Assembly: GCA_041690495.1 (NCBI GenBank)
Contig: JAWLHE010000002.1
Coordinates: 62,001 to 126,000, forward strand
Origin: DATAAP01 sp041690495
GTDB lineage: Bacteria > Pseudomonadota > Alphaproteobacteria > CACIAM-22H2
DNA: 64,000 nt
Direction of reading: 5' to 3'
The translations under genes and the position numbers were made by a program. The notes beneath the pieces are model-generated. The model had not been told where the DNA came from. It did not search any database and saw only the letters and a list, made by a program, of their open reading frames with translations. Position 1 is the stretch's first letter; every line of letters starts with the position of its first letter. Shown piece by piece: positions 42,480-52,324 of this stretch.

Positions 42480-44658
42480 TCGGGCGCGGGCGTCGCCGAC
42501 GCACCAACGCGTCGAGCCGGGGCTGCCCTTTCCGCTGGGCGCTACCTGGAACGGCCGTGGCGCCAACTTTGCCCTGTTCTCGGCCAATGCGGAGCGGGTC
42601 GAGTTGTCGATATTCGATATCGCGGGCGCGCGCGAGATCGACCGCGTGCGGTTCACGGAGCGCACGGACGAGGTCTGGCATGCATACCTGCCCGATGCGC
42701 GCCCTGGACTACTCTACGGCTATCGCGTCTACGGCCCGTACGATCCGGCGCATGGCCACCGCTTCAACCATTACAAGCTCCTGCTCGATCCCTATGCGAA
42801 GGCATTGTGGGGCCGGGTGCAGTGGTCCGATGCGCATTTCGGGTATCGGGTCGGGAGTCCGCGCGAGGATCTTTCCTTTGACCGCCGCGATGACGCGCGT
42901 GGCATGCCGAAATGCGTGCTGATCGACACCGCATTCTCCTGGGCCAATGACCACAAGCCGAATACGCCGTGGAGCCGTACGGTCATTTACGAGGCTCATG
43001 TGCGCGGCTTCACGATGCAGAGACAGGATATCGCCGCGCAGCTGCGCGGCACGTTCGCGGGACTCGGCGCACCGGAGACGATCGAGCATCTCACCCGGCT
43101 CGGTGTGACCTCAGTGGAACTGCTCCCCGTGCATGCCTCCGTAGACGACCGCTACCTCGTGGCGAAAGGCCTGCGCAACTACTGGGGCTACAACACGATT
43201 GGATTCTTCGCCCCGCAGCCACTCTACTCGTCGAGCGCTGATGCCAATGAGTTCAAGACCATGGTGTCGCGCCTGCACGCGGCCGGAATCGAGGTCATTC
43301 TCGATGTGGTCTACAACCACACGGCCGAAGGCAACCATATGGGCCCGACGCTCAGCTTCAAGGGCATAGACAATGCCTCCTATTATCGGCTCTCGCACTC
43401 GAGCGCGCGGTACTACGAGGATTTTACGGGCTGCGGCAATGCGCTCAACCTCGAGCATCCGCGCGTGCTGCAGCTGGTGATGGACTCGTTGCGCTACTGG
43501 GTGGAGGAGATGCGGGTCGACGGCTTCCGGTTCGACCTCGCGACGACCCTTGCGCGCGGCCCTCATGGTTTTCACGAGCGCGTTCCGTTCCTGCAGGCAA
43601 TCCGACAGGATCCGATCCTGTCGCAGGTCAAGCTGATCGCCGAGCCGTGGGACGTCGGGCCGGGCGGTTATCAGCTGGGAAACTTTCCGCCTGGCTGGTC
43701 GGAGTGGAACGATCGCTACCGCGACTCGATCCGCCGGTTCTGGCGCGGCGACGGCGGATTGATCGGCGAAGTCGCCCAGCGGATCACCGGGTCCGCCGAT
43801 CTGTTCCACCGGCGCGGCCGCCGGCCGCACGCAAGCATCAATTTCGTTACGGCCCATGACGGCTTCACCTTGCACGACCTGGTCAGCTACAATGGCAAGC
43901 ACAACGAGGCGAACGGTGAGGACAACCGCGACGGGATGAGCGAGAACTACAGCTGGAACTGCGGGGTAGAAGGCGAATCGGACGACCCTGCGGTGGTCGA
44001 GCTGCGCGAGCGCCAGAAACGCAACATGCTCGCAACTCTGCTCCTGTCGCTGGGTACGCCGATGCTGCTGGCAGGCGACGAACTCGGCAATACCCAGGGC
44101 GGCAACAACAACCCGTACTGCCAGGACAACGAGATCGGATGGATCGGCTGGCCTGAACCCGGCGAACCGGTGAAGTGGGCATTGTTTGATTTTGTCCGCG
44201 TGCTGATCGCGCTTCGCAGGAAATACAGGCTCGCACGGGGCAGTCGATTTCTCAAAGGCGAGCCAGTACAGAACGGCAAGCACAAGGACGTGACGTGGCT
44301 GCGGCCTGACGGCCAGGAGATGACGGATGCCGATTGGCGGTATCCGGAGGCACGGTTTCTTGCTTTCATGCTGTGGGGAGAGCTGTCGTTCCGCCACGGT
44401 CTGATGGATGTCGAGATCGAGAACGAGGCTCCGCTGATCGTTATTCTCAACGCGCATCATGATGACATGACGTTCACGATGCCCTCAGTCGACTCCGTCG
44501 AGATATGGAGGGCGGTGTTCGATACCGTCCTGCCGACCGGCATTGGAATCAGACGGGAGCTGCGCGCCCGCGAGGGAACGATCGTAAAGGGCCGCTCGGT
44601 GGTCGTGCTGGTCGGTGCCGAGGGTGGGGAGCCGCTGGACGTCGGCGATCCGCCGTAG
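42472..44658 (+). CDS. glgX: Glycogen debranching enzyme (isoamylase type)
   Basis: A 728-residue GH13_11 enzyme that hydrolyses alpha-1,6 branches. Features: PGLPFPLGATWNGRGANFAL (CBM48 start), YEAHVRGFTMQRQDI, TSVELLPVHASVDDRYLVAK, YWGYNTIGFFAPQPLY, nucleophile D355 in VDGFRFDLATTLARGP, acid/base E391 in LIAEPWDVGPGGYQLG, and NFVTAHDGFTLHDLVSYN. It releases linear maltodextrins that TreY and MalQ can use. ATG 42472 overlaps the glgB stop; three bases separate it from treZ. Confidence 0.95.
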   Translation: MHSRARASPTHQRVEPGLPFPLGATWNGRGANFALFSANAERVELSIFDIAGAREIDRVRFTERTDEVWHAYLPDARPGLLYGYRVYGPYDPAHGHRFNHYKLLLDPYAKALWGRVQWSDAHFGYRVGSPREDLSFDRRDDARGMPKCVLIDTAFSWANDHKPNTPWSRTVIYEAHVRGFTMQRQDIAAQLRGTFAGLGAPETIEHLTRLGVTSVELLPVHASVDDRYLVAKGLRNYWGYNTIGFFAPQPLYSSSADANEFKTMVSRLHAAGIEVILDVVYNHTAEGNHMGPTLSFKGIDNASYYRLSHSSARYYEDFTGCGNALNLEHPRVLQLVMDSLRYWVEEMRVDGFRFDLATTLARGPHGFHERVPFLQAIRQDPILSQVKLIAEPWDVGPGGYQLGNFPPGWSEWNDRYRDSIRRFWRGDGGLIGEVAQRITGSADLFHRRGRRPHASINFVTAHDGFTLHDLVSYNGKHNEANGEDNRDGMSENYSWNCGVEGESDDPAVVELRERQKRNMLATLLLSLGTPMLLAGDELGNTQGGNNNPYCQDNEIGWIGWPEPGEPVKWALFDFVRVLIALRRKYRLARGSRFLKGEPVQNGKHKDVTWLRPDGQEMTDADWRYPEARFLAFMLWGELSFRHGLMDVEIENEAPLIVILNAHHDDMTFTMPSVDSVEIWRAVFDTVLPTGIGIRRELRAREGTIVKGRSVVVLVGAEGGEPLDVGDPP

Positions 44659-44661
44659 ACC

Positions 44662-46506
44662 ATGAAGCGCGCGCACGCGATGCCGTTCGGCGCGGCGGTG
44701 GAGGAGGACGGCCGGGTCCGCTTCCGACTCTGGGCGCCGTCGGCTCGGCGCGTCGATCTGAAGCTCAATAGCGGCGGACCAGGGCAGGTCCTTCCCATGC
44801 AAGCCGCTGGGGATGGCTGGTTCGAGACGCGCACCGGCGAAGCACGTTCCGGCACGCGCTACATGTACGTCATTGACGGCGGCGCGTCCGTGCCGGATCC
44901 GGCTTCCCGGGATCAGGCAGGCGACGTGCACGGCTGGAGCATCGTCGTCGATCCGGGCGAGTTCGACTGGCAGGATGCGGACTGGCGCGGACGACCTTGG
45001 CACGAGGTTGTACTGTACGAGCTGCATGTCGGATGCTTCGACCGCAGCGGCCGCTACGGCGGCGTCGCGAAACGTTTCGACGAGCTCGTGGCCCTGGGCG
45101 TGACCGCTATCGAACTGATGCCGCTGGCGGAGGCACCCGGCCGCCGCAACTGGGGATACGACGGCGTCTATCTGTTCGCGCCCGATTCCAGCTACGGCGA
45201 TCCAAACGATCTGAAGCTGTTGATCGAGACTGCGCACCGGCATGGGCTGATGGTGTTCGTCGATGTCGTCTACAACCACTTCGGACCGGAAGGAAACTAC
45301 CTGTCGCAGTACGCAGCGCCGTTCTTCACGGAGCGACACCACACGCCGTGGGGCGCCGCGATCAATTACGATGGCAAGCAGAGTCGGGCCGTCCGGGACT
45401 TTATGATCCACAACGCGCTGTACTGGCTGGAGGAGTACAATGTGGACGGTCTGCGGTTCGATGCGGTCCATTCCATCATCGACACGAGCAACACGCATAT
45501 CCTGACGGAGATCGCGCGCGCGGTGCGCAAATCTCCGCGGGACCGGCATGTTCATCTCGTCCTCGAGAACGACGACAACGCGGCCTGGCCCCTGGAGACC
45601 GCCATCGCGGGGAATTCCGGCTACGACGCACAATGGAATGATGATCTGCATCATGCGCTTCACGTCATAGTGACGGAGCGGGGGGACGGCTATTATCGGG
45701 ATTTCGCCGACGATCCGGTGCGCCACCTGGGACGGGCGCTGACCGAAGGGTTTGCATATCAGGGCGAGGCATCCCCGCATCGCGGGGGCAGGCTGCGCGG
45801 GGCGCCGAGCCGTCACCTTCCGCCGACGCGCTTCGTGTCGTTCCTTCAGAACCACGATCAGGTCGGAAACAACGCATTCGGCACGCGAATCAATCATATC
45901 GCTCCGCCGGATCGCGTGCGCGCCGCGGCCGCCATTTATCTTCTGGCGCCGTCTCCGCCGCTCATCTTCATGGGGGAGGAATGGGCCGCCTCGACGCCCT
46001 TTCTGTTCTTCTGCGATTTCGGAGGCGATCTGGCCGACAATATCCGACGTGGACGGCGCGCCGAGTTCTCCCGATTCACCGAGTTCGAGGATCCCGAGAT
46101 GCGTGATCGCATCCCCGATCCCAATGCGGCAGAAACCTTTGATGCCTCGCGCCTGAACTGGTCGGAGCGCGAAAGAACTCCGCATCGCGAGATGCTCGGG
46201 CTGTACCGGACGCTGCTGGACGTCCGTCGTCGCGAGATCGTCCCGCGCCTCGATCGCGTTCGCGGCGGCGAAGCGCATTTCGAGATCAGCGACCGCGCCA
46301 CCCTGGGGGTGCGGTGGCTGCTCGGCGATGGGGCACAGCTGATGCTGCTTGCACGGCTTTCCGACGACGTCGGAACGTGGATGGACCATCACGTCGCGGG
46401 CCGCGTCCTGTTCGCGACGCATCCCGACGCTGCGCTCGCGCCGACCGGCCCTGACCTGCCGGCATGGTCGGTCGTGTGGCTCCTGGCCGAGGGTGCATCG
46501 AGATGA
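44662..46506 (+). CDS. treZ: Maltooligosyltrehalose trehalohydrolase
   Basis: A 614-residue GH13_10 enzyme that cuts trehalose from maltooligosyltrehalose made by TreY. Motifs: VRFRLWAPSARRVDLKL (N-terminal beta domain), LYELHVGCFDRSGRYGGVAK, IELMPLAEAPGRRNWGYDGV, YNHFGPEGNYL, nucleophile D267 in VDGLRFDAVHSII, acid/base E302 in HLVLENDDNAAW, and FLQNHDQVGNNAFG. An in-frame ATG at 44680 also has domain support. The stop overlaps malQ (ATGA). Confidence 0.95.
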   Translation: MKRAHAMPFGAAVEEDGRVRFRLWAPSARRVDLKLNSGGPGQVLPMQAAGDGWFETRTGEARSGTRYMYVIDGGASVPDPASRDQAGDVHGWSIVVDPGEFDWQDADWRGRPWHEVVLYELHVGCFDRSGRYGGVAKRFDELVALGVTAIELMPLAEAPGRRNWGYDGVYLFAPDSSYGDPNDLKLLIETAHRHGLMVFVDVVYNHFGPEGNYLSQYAAPFFTERHHTPWGAAINYDGKQSRAVRDFMIHNALYWLEEYNVDGLRFDAVHSIIDTSNTHILTEIARAVRKSPRDRHVHLVLENDDNAAWPLETAIAGNSGYDAQWNDDLHHALHVIVTERGDGYYRDFADDPVRHLGRALTEGFAYQGEASPHRGGRLRGAPSRHLPPTRFVSFLQNHDQVGNNAFGTRINHIAPPDRVRAAAAIYLLAPSPPLIFMGEEWAASTPFLFFCDFGGDLADNIRRGRRAEFSRFTEFEDPEMRDRIPDPNAAETFDASRLNWSERERTPHREMLGLYRTLLDVRRREIVPRLDRVRGGEAHFEISDRATLGVRWLLGDGAQLMLLARLSDDVGTWMDHHVAGRVLFATHPDAALAPTGPDLPAWSVVWLLAEGASR

Positions 46507-48704
46507 CGGATACGATAGACCGCCTCGCCGTTCAGCTCGGGATCGCGGATGAATATCGCGACCAGGAAGGACGGATCCGCACCGTCCCGCAGGCTACCAA
46601 GCGGGCTCTCCTTGCCGCGTTCGGCATTGACGCGGAGAGCGAGGAAGCTGCGGAGCGGGCGATGGCCGACAGGCATCGTCGGGCAGCGATGCGTCTGGTC
46701 GAGCCGGTCACGATCTTTCGCGAGGACCGGCGGCCGTTTGCCGTGGCGATCAACGTTCAGGAGCCGGATTCGCGCGCCCGGGTGCGCTGGCAGATCGCGC
46801 GCGAGGGCGGCCGGATCGATGTTGGCGAGTCCGCGTGCGCGGATCTGCCCCTGGTCCACAGGAGCGGCTCCGGAATGGAGCACCACGAGCGGCGAAGCAT
46901 CCTCCTTCCGCAGGATCTGGAGAAGGGCTATCACGCGCTCCGGATCGAGTATGCGCCCGCCTCGGACCGGATGTCGGCGGAGATGGCGTTGATCGTCGTG
47001 CCGCGTCGCGCCTTCAAGCCCGAGGTGCTCAAGGCCGGGGGCCGACTTTGGGGCATATCACTTCAACTCTATGGGATACGATCGCCGCGCAACTGGGGCA
47101 TTGGCGATTTCACCGATCTGGCCGAGCTGATGACCTGGGCCGGGGCCATTGGAGCGGCGGCGGTCGGCATCAATCCGCTGCATGCGCTGTTTCTCGACGA
47201 TCCCGCCCATATCAGCCCGTATTCGCCATCGAGCCGGTACTTCATAAATCCGCTCTATCTGGATGTGGAAGCCATAGAGGAATTCTCGGTTTCCGAGGAG
47301 GCGACCAGGCTGGTTCGGTCGCCCTCGTTTCAAGCGGAACTCGCATCGGCACGCCAGGACGCACTGGTGGACTACCGCCGGATCACTGCATTGAAACGGC
47401 CCGTCCTCGAGCATCTGCACCGTACGTTCCGTTCTCGCGGAGGAGATGGAGGCGAGCGCCGTCGCGGGGCGCTGCAACGCTACCGCGATGAGCGCGGCGT
47501 CGCCCTTGAGCAATTCGTCGTGTTTCAGGCGCTACGCGAGGTTCTTGGCTCAGCCGATACTTCGCTGCGAGATTGGCGGCGCTGGCCACCGGCGCTGCGC
47601 GACCCGGAATCGCCGGAGACAGCAGAGTTTGCGCGCAAGAATGCGGAACGGACGGAGTTCTTCGCATATTTGCAGTGGCAAGCCGAGAATCAGCTCGCGG
47701 CCTGCGCGGAGGCCGGCCGCGCGGCGGGGCTGCCGATCGGGCTTTATGTCGATCTGGCGGTCGGAACCGATGCCGCCGGGGCCGATGCCTGGGCGGCTCC
47801 CGGGCTTGTTACCTCGGGCGCGACGGTAGGCGCACCGCCCGACGCCTGGAATCGCAAGGGCCAGAACTGGGGCTTGCCGCCGTTGAATACGGCAGCATTG
47901 CGTGAACAGGCATTCCGACCGTTCGTCGAGTTGCTGCGTGCGAATATGCGCTTCGCCGGCGCGTTGCGCATCGACCATGTTCTTGGCCTGAAGCGCCTGT
48001 TCTGGATACCGGAAGGAGGAACCCCGGCTGAGGGAGCCTATGTGACATATCCGTTCGACGAACTTGTCGGCCTTGTCGCATTGGAGAGCGAGCGGAATCA
48101 TTGCCTTGTCGTCGGGGAAGATCTTGGCACGCTCCCGGAAGGCTTCCAGGCGGCCATACAGGACGCGGGCCTGCTCTCGTATTGCCTGCTGTATTTCGAG
48201 CGAGACGAGACCGGCCGGTTCAAGGCGCCGGGCGAGTATCCGGCAGAGGCGCTCGTCTCCATATCGACCCACGATCTTCCGACGCTGTGGGGGTACTGGT
48301 CGCGGCGGGACCTGGACGAGAAGGAAAGGGTCAATGCCTATCCCGACGAAGCGGGGGCACCGACCGCGCGGCGCTCGCGGGACGAGGAAATCGCCGGCAT
48401 GATGGCCGCGCTCGAGCGCGAGGGACTTGTTTCGCCGGGCCGGTCGGCGGAAGCCGTTCCGTTCGAAGCGATCCTGCGGTTCATAGCGCGGACGCGGTCA
48501 CAGCTGCTGATGATCGGGCTCGAGGACCTGCTCAGGGTCGAAGAGCAGGCGAACCTCCCGGGCACGCTTGATGAGCACCCGAACTGGCGCCGCCGGCTAC
48601 CGAAGAACCTTCCGGAGATCCTTGCCGATGAGGGAGTGGCGTCGGCATTGCGGATCGTTGACAGCGAGCGCCCGTCCAACCGGATTGCGCACCGCAAATC
48701 ATGA
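46503..48704 (+). CDS. malQ: 4-alpha-glucanotransferase
   Basis: A 733-residue GH77 amylomaltase. Residues 1 to ~170 are an N-terminal extension of the type found in long MalQ proteins (AVQLGIADEYRDQEGRIRTV); the barrel follows with LWGISLQLYGIRSPRNWGIG, AAAVGINPLHALF, PYSPSSRYFINPLYLDVE, QNWGLPPLN, nucleophile D491 in ALRIDHVLGLKRLFWIPEG, acid/base E539 in VVGEDLGTLPEGF, and STHDLPTLWGYW. It disproportionates short maltodextrins into glucose and longer chains. Four-base overlaps join it to treZ and treY. Confidence 0.95.
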   Translation: MTDTIDRLAVQLGIADEYRDQEGRIRTVPQATKRALLAAFGIDAESEEAAERAMADRHRRAAMRLVEPVTIFREDRRPFAVAINVQEPDSRARVRWQIAREGGRIDVGESACADLPLVHRSGSGMEHHERRSILLPQDLEKGYHALRIEYAPASDRMSAEMALIVVPRRAFKPEVLKAGGRLWGISLQLYGIRSPRNWGIGDFTDLAELMTWAGAIGAAAVGINPLHALFLDDPAHISPYSPSSRYFINPLYLDVEAIEEFSVSEEATRLVRSPSFQAELASARQDALVDYRRITALKRPVLEHLHRTFRSRGGDGGERRRGALQRYRDERGVALEQFVVFQALREVLGSADTSLRDWRRWPPALRDPESPETAEFARKNAERTEFFAYLQWQAENQLAACAEAGRAAGLPIGLYVDLAVGTDAAGADAWAAPGLVTSGATVGAPPDAWNRKGQNWGLPPLNTAALREQAFRPFVELLRANMRFAGALRIDHVLGLKRLFWIPEGGTPAEGAYVTYPFDELVGLVALESERNHCLVVGEDLGTLPEGFQAAIQDAGLLSYCLLYFERDETGRFKAPGEYPAEALVSISTHDLPTLWGYWSRRDLDEKERVNAYPDEAGAPTARRSRDEEIAGMMAALEREGLVSPGRSAEAVPFEAILRFIARTRSQLLMIGLEDLLRVEEQANLPGTLDEHPNWRRRLPKNLPEILADEGVASALRIVDSERPSNRIAHRKS

Positions 48705-51604
48705 GCGCGCCGCCGCGCATCCCGCTCGCGACGTACCGGCTGCAGTTCAACCGGGATTTCACCTTTGACGATGCGACCGCGCTGGTTCCCTATCTGCACG
48801 CATTGGGGATCAGCCATGTCTATGCATCGCCATATCTCAAGGCTCGGCCCGGGAGCACGCACGGCTACGATATCGTTGACCACAATGCGCTCAATCCGGA
48901 AATCGGCACCGGCGAGAGCTTTGCGCGATTCTGCCGTGCCCTGCACGAGCACGGGATGGGGCAGATTCTCGATTTCGTCCCGAATCACATGGGGGTGGGC
49001 AAAGCCGACAATGCATGGTGGCTCGATGTGCTCGAATGGGGTGAGGCGTCCCCGTTTGCCGAGTTCTTCGACATCGACTGGACCGCGGCGCGCCGCAGCT
49101 TCCCTGGAAAGGTTCTGCTGCCGGTGCTCGGCGATCAGTATGGCGCTGTGCTCGAGAAGGGCGACCTCAGGCTGCGTTTCGACGTCGAGTTTGGCGGCTT
49201 CAGCATCTGGTACTTCGAGAACCGGTTTCCGATCCGTCCGCGCGATTACGCGGCCATCATTCGCCGCCGCCTGAGCGAAATCGGGCTGGCGACACCCGAT
49301 CCGTCCGCGGCCGCGCGCCTTGAGCAGATCGCGGGCGAGTTCGCGGCATTCGCGGCGACCAAGCGATCCCGCATCCGGCGCGGCGCGGCCCGCGACAGGG
49401 CCGACCGGCTCAAAACCGAGCTCGGGAACCTCGCGGCCGGTGACGAAGCCGTGCGCCGGCTGCTCGAGGAGGCCGCGGAACTCTTCAGCGGCGTTCCCGG
49501 GAAACCGGAATCGTTCGTTCGACTCCACAACCTCATCGAGCGCCAGTTCTATCGCATCGCCTACTGGCGCACGGCCGCAGACGAGATCAACTACCGGCGA
49601 TTCTTTGAGATCAACGACCTGGCCGGCATCCGTCCGGAGAACCCGAAACTCTTCGCGGTCATGCATCAATTTCTGGAGCGGCTGATTGCCGAAGGCTGCA
49701 TCAACGGTGTCCGCCTGGACCATATCGACGGATTGTTCGATCCGGAGGCATATTGCGCCAAACTCGAAGCCCTGGCACGTCGCGTGTCGCCCGATCATGT
49801 CGCCGGGGAAGATGGCCCGGGATCAGCACGGGGCCGGCTCTTCTATATCGTCGTCGAGAAGATCCTCGCGCGACACGAACGCCTGCGCGAATCCTGGGCT
49901 GTTCAGGGAACGAGCGGATACGAGTTCCTGAACACCGTAAATGGCGTCTTCGTCGATTCTGCCGGCAAAGCGGCGCTTTCACGGAGTTACAGCCAGTTCT
50001 TGGCACGCGCTACGGATTTCGAGGAGGTCGTCTACGAGAGCAAGAAGCACATCATCGACACGGCGCTCGCCAGTGAGCTGGCGGTCCTGGCCAATCAGCT
50101 CGATCGTCTGTCGGGCCAGGATTGGAGAGTGCGGGACTTCACGCGCTTCCGGCTACGCGACGCGCTGAAAGAGGTCGTCGCGTGCTTTCCCGTCTATCGC
50201 ACATATGTACGCGAGACCGGCGCCACCGCAGACGACGTACGCGATATCGATTGGGCGATAAGCCAGGCGAAGAAGCGATGGCAGGCAGCGGATCCGGAAA
50301 TCTTCGACTTCATCCGCGACGTTCTCCTCGGTCGCTGGCAGACGGCGCTCGGCTTGCCCAAGCGCAACGAGGTCATGCGATTCGCGATGCGTTTCCAGCA
50401 ATATACCGGACCGGTTACCGCGAAGTCGCTCGAGGACACAGCGTTCTACCGCTACCATCGGCTTGCCTCACTGAACGAGGTCGGCGGCGACCCGCGGCAG
50501 TTCGGCATCTCCGTTCCGGCGTTCCATCGTGCAAACGAGGAGAGGGCGAAGCAGTGGCCGCATGCGATGCTGGCGACCGCCACGCATGACACGAAGCGCG
50601 GCGAGGATGCGCGGGCGCGGATCAATGTGCTTTCGGAGCTCGGGGAGATCTGGAGCGAGCGCGTCGCACGATGGTCGCGCCTCAACCGGTCGCGCCGCGC
50701 CGAGGTCGACGGAAACCGCGCGCCATCGCGCAATGACGAATATTTATTTTATCAGGTTCTGCTCGGCGTGTGGCCAGCCGAGTGGACCGGCCGGAAGCCG
50801 GAGCCGGGTCCCGCCCACGATGCGTTCCGGGGCAGGTTGCGGCAGTACGTGACGAAGGCGCTGCGCGAGGCGAAGCTACGTTCCAGCTGGGCGAGACCGA
50901 ACGAGCCGTTCGAAACCGCAAGCGCCGCATTTCTAACGGACCTAGTCGATCCGGGCCGGGTCAATCCGTTTCTCGATGACTTCATACCGTTCCAGGTGCG
51001 CATCGCGTTCTTCGGAATGCTGAACAGCCTTGCCCAGACTGCGCTTAAACTAACCTGCCCGGGCGTGCCCGATATCTACCGCGGCTGCGAGCTATGGGAT
51101 CTTAGCCTTGTCGATCCGGACAACAGGCGACCGGTTGATTTCGCACGCCTCGCATACGGGCTGGAGAACGCCGGAAGCGACTGGCGGGCGATGATGCAGA
51201 ACTGGCATACGGGCCTCATCAAGCTCGTTCTGACGCGTCATCTGCTCGGGATTCGGCGCGCTCATGCGGACTTGCTCACATACGGCAGTTACATTCCGCT
51301 ACCCGTGCACGGCGCTCATGCGGACAACGTCATCGCATTCGCCCGGGGTACGGAGAAGAGATCCGTTGTCGTCATAGTCGGGCGTTTGTTCGCCCGCCTC
51401 TGGGGAGAGCGAGAGGCGCAGTATTCCGGGAAATACTGGGCCGACACTTGGGTGGAACTTCCCGGAACTCCGGCGACGCCGGTCGATGCGGTCGGCGGTC
51501 GCGCACCGGCATGCCCGGAGGGGCGGGTTGGTGTCGACGAGCTCTTCGATGCGATTCCGGTCGCCGTGCTGACGTGCGGCCGATCCGAGGTCAGCGCCGG
51601 CTGA
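48701..51604 (+). CDS. treY: Maltooligosyltrehalose synthase
   Basis: A 967-residue GH13_26 enzyme that turns the reducing end of a maltodextrin into a trehalosyl unit. Motifs: IPLATYRLQFNRDFTFDDAT, YLHALGISHVYASPYLKARP, GSTHGYDIVDHNALNPEIG, QILDFVPNHMGVGKADNAWW, INYRRFFEINDLAGIRPENP, GVRLDHIDGLFDPEAY (nucleophile Asp), YIVVEKILARHERLRESW (acid/base Glu), and GTSGYEFLNTVNGVFVD. Length is normal to slightly long. The 3' end overlaps the convergent DUF883 gene by 14 bases; it is the last gene of the run. Confidence 0.96.
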   Translation: MSAPPRIPLATYRLQFNRDFTFDDATALVPYLHALGISHVYASPYLKARPGSTHGYDIVDHNALNPEIGTGESFARFCRALHEHGMGQILDFVPNHMGVGKADNAWWLDVLEWGEASPFAEFFDIDWTAARRSFPGKVLLPVLGDQYGAVLEKGDLRLRFDVEFGGFSIWYFENRFPIRPRDYAAIIRRRLSEIGLATPDPSAAARLEQIAGEFAAFAATKRSRIRRGAARDRADRLKTELGNLAAGDEAVRRLLEEAAELFSGVPGKPESFVRLHNLIERQFYRIAYWRTAADEINYRRFFEINDLAGIRPENPKLFAVMHQFLERLIAEGCINGVRLDHIDGLFDPEAYCAKLEALARRVSPDHVAGEDGPGSARGRLFYIVVEKILARHERLRESWAVQGTSGYEFLNTVNGVFVDSAGKAALSRSYSQFLARATDFEEVVYESKKHIIDTALASELAVLANQLDRLSGQDWRVRDFTRFRLRDALKEVVACFPVYRTYVRETGATADDVRDIDWAISQAKKRWQAADPEIFDFIRDVLLGRWQTALGLPKRNEVMRFAMRFQQYTGPVTAKSLEDTAFYRYHRLASLNEVGGDPRQFGISVPAFHRANEERAKQWPHAMLATATHDTKRGEDARARINVLSELGEIWSERVARWSRLNRSRRAEVDGNRAPSRNDEYLFYQVLLGVWPAEWTGRKPEPGPAHDAFRGRLRQYVTKALREAKLRSSWARPNEPFETASAAFLTDLVDPGRVNPFLDDFIPFQVRIAFFGMLNSLAQTALKLTCPGVPDIYRGCELWDLSLVDPDNRRPVDFARLAYGLENAGSDWRAMMQNWHTGLIKLVLTRHLLGIRRAHADLLTYGSYIPLPVHGAHADNVIAFARGTEKRSVVVIVGRLFARLWGEREAQYSGKYWADTWVELPGTPATPVDAVGGRAPACPEGRVGVDELFDAIPVAVLTCGRSEVSAG

Positions 51605-51950
51605 AAAGGTGTGCCAAGGCGAATCCGGCGGCCATTGCGATCAGCAAGCTTTGGAAAGGCCGCTCCTGGACGTGCTCGCGGACCGCCTCGACGGAGCGGC
51701 TGCCATAATCCTCCGCGTTCCCCAGCAGTTCCTCAAGCCTGGCGCGAACGTCCTCCATCTGGGCCTGGGCCTGGGTCATGGCCTCCTGCGCGGCCGTGCT
51801 GCCGAGTTGATTCACCGCGCGTGCCGCGGCTTCGAGATCGGTGCGGAGGGAGCGAAGGTCGGCCTTCAACCGGTCGACTGCGGCCGCCCCGTCCGGCGAT
51901 TTGTCCGCCGACTGCGGGGTGGGGGACTGTTCGCCAGTATCGTCTGCCAT
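51591..51950 (-). CDS. DUF883 (ElaB/YqjD-type) membrane-anchored protein
   Basis: A 119-residue protein. Residues ~25-95 form a long amphipathic coiled-coil helix (DRLKADLRSLRTDLEAAARA, AQAQMEDVRARLEELLGNAE), followed by VREHVQERPFQSLLIAMAAG, a membrane anchor and the basic end LFSRR. This is the ElaB/YqjD family, inner-membrane proteins that bind ribosomes in stationary phase in E. coli. The gene lies 38 bases after a DUF1328 gene and should share its EcfG promoter. It converges on treY. Confidence 0.88.
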   Translation of the reverse strand: MADDTGEQSPTPQSADKSPDGAAAVDRLKADLRSLRTDLEAAARAVNQLGSTAAQEAMTQAQAQMEDVRARLEELLGNAEDYGSRSVEAVREHVQERPFQSLLIAMAAGFALAHLFSRR

Positions 51951-51988
51951 CCTTGGATCCCCTTGTCGGAATTGGGTGCCGGTCTTTC

Positions 51989-52159
51989 CTAGGGTCGCCC
52001 GCGGCGCATCAGCCCGGCGACCAATGCCACGACGAAGAAGACCAGGAACAGGAAGAAGAGGATCTGCGCGATGCCGGCGGCCGTGGAGGCGATGCCGCCG
52101 AATCCGAACAGTCCTGCGACCAACGCAATGATGAGGAAGATGACCGCCCAATAAAGCAT
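51989..52159 (-). CDS. DUF1328 small membrane protein (copy 1)
   Basis: A 56-residue protein, ATG 52159 behind AAAGGTGG. Starts MLYWAVIFLIIALVAGLFGF and continues GGIASTAAGIAQILFF, two hydrophobic helices with the central glycine turn, the DUF1328 (YtjA) pattern. Such proteins are stress-induced in many Proteobacteria; function unknown. First gene of a two-gene unit with DUF883. Confidence 0.88.
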   Translation of the reverse strand: MLYWAVIFLIIALVAGLFGFGGIASTAAGIAQILFFLFLVFFVVALVAGLMRRGRP

Positions 52160-52227
52160 TGATCCACCTTTGACTTGCCTTCGCATGGGGCTCCGCCTTC
52201 GGCAGGGCGCGAGCGATTGTCCAAGTA

Positions 52228-52252
52228 AACGCGGTACAGACTTTGCAGTTCC
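52228..52252 (-). promoter_or_regulatory. EcfG-type promoter of DUF1328-DUF883
   Basis: Minus-strand GGAAC (52252-52248), 16-base spacer, CGTT (52231-52228), exact consensus. Leader to ATG 52159 about 60 bases. It stands back-to-back with the ligD promoter. Confidence 0.8.
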
Positions 52253-52290
52253 CGTTCCGCATCTGACCGGCTGTGCCGGTCAGCTTGGCG

Positions 52291-52316
52291 GGAACCGGCG
52301 GCAGGCGCGTCCCGTT
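52291..52316 (+). promoter_or_regulatory. EcfG-type promoter of ligD
   Basis: GGAAC (52291-52295), 17-base spacer, CGTT (52313-52316), exact consensus. The ligD ATG at 52325 starts only nine bases after the -10 element, so the transcript may be leaderless or nearly so. Confidence 0.75.
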
Positions 52317-52324
52317 CGCGTCTC

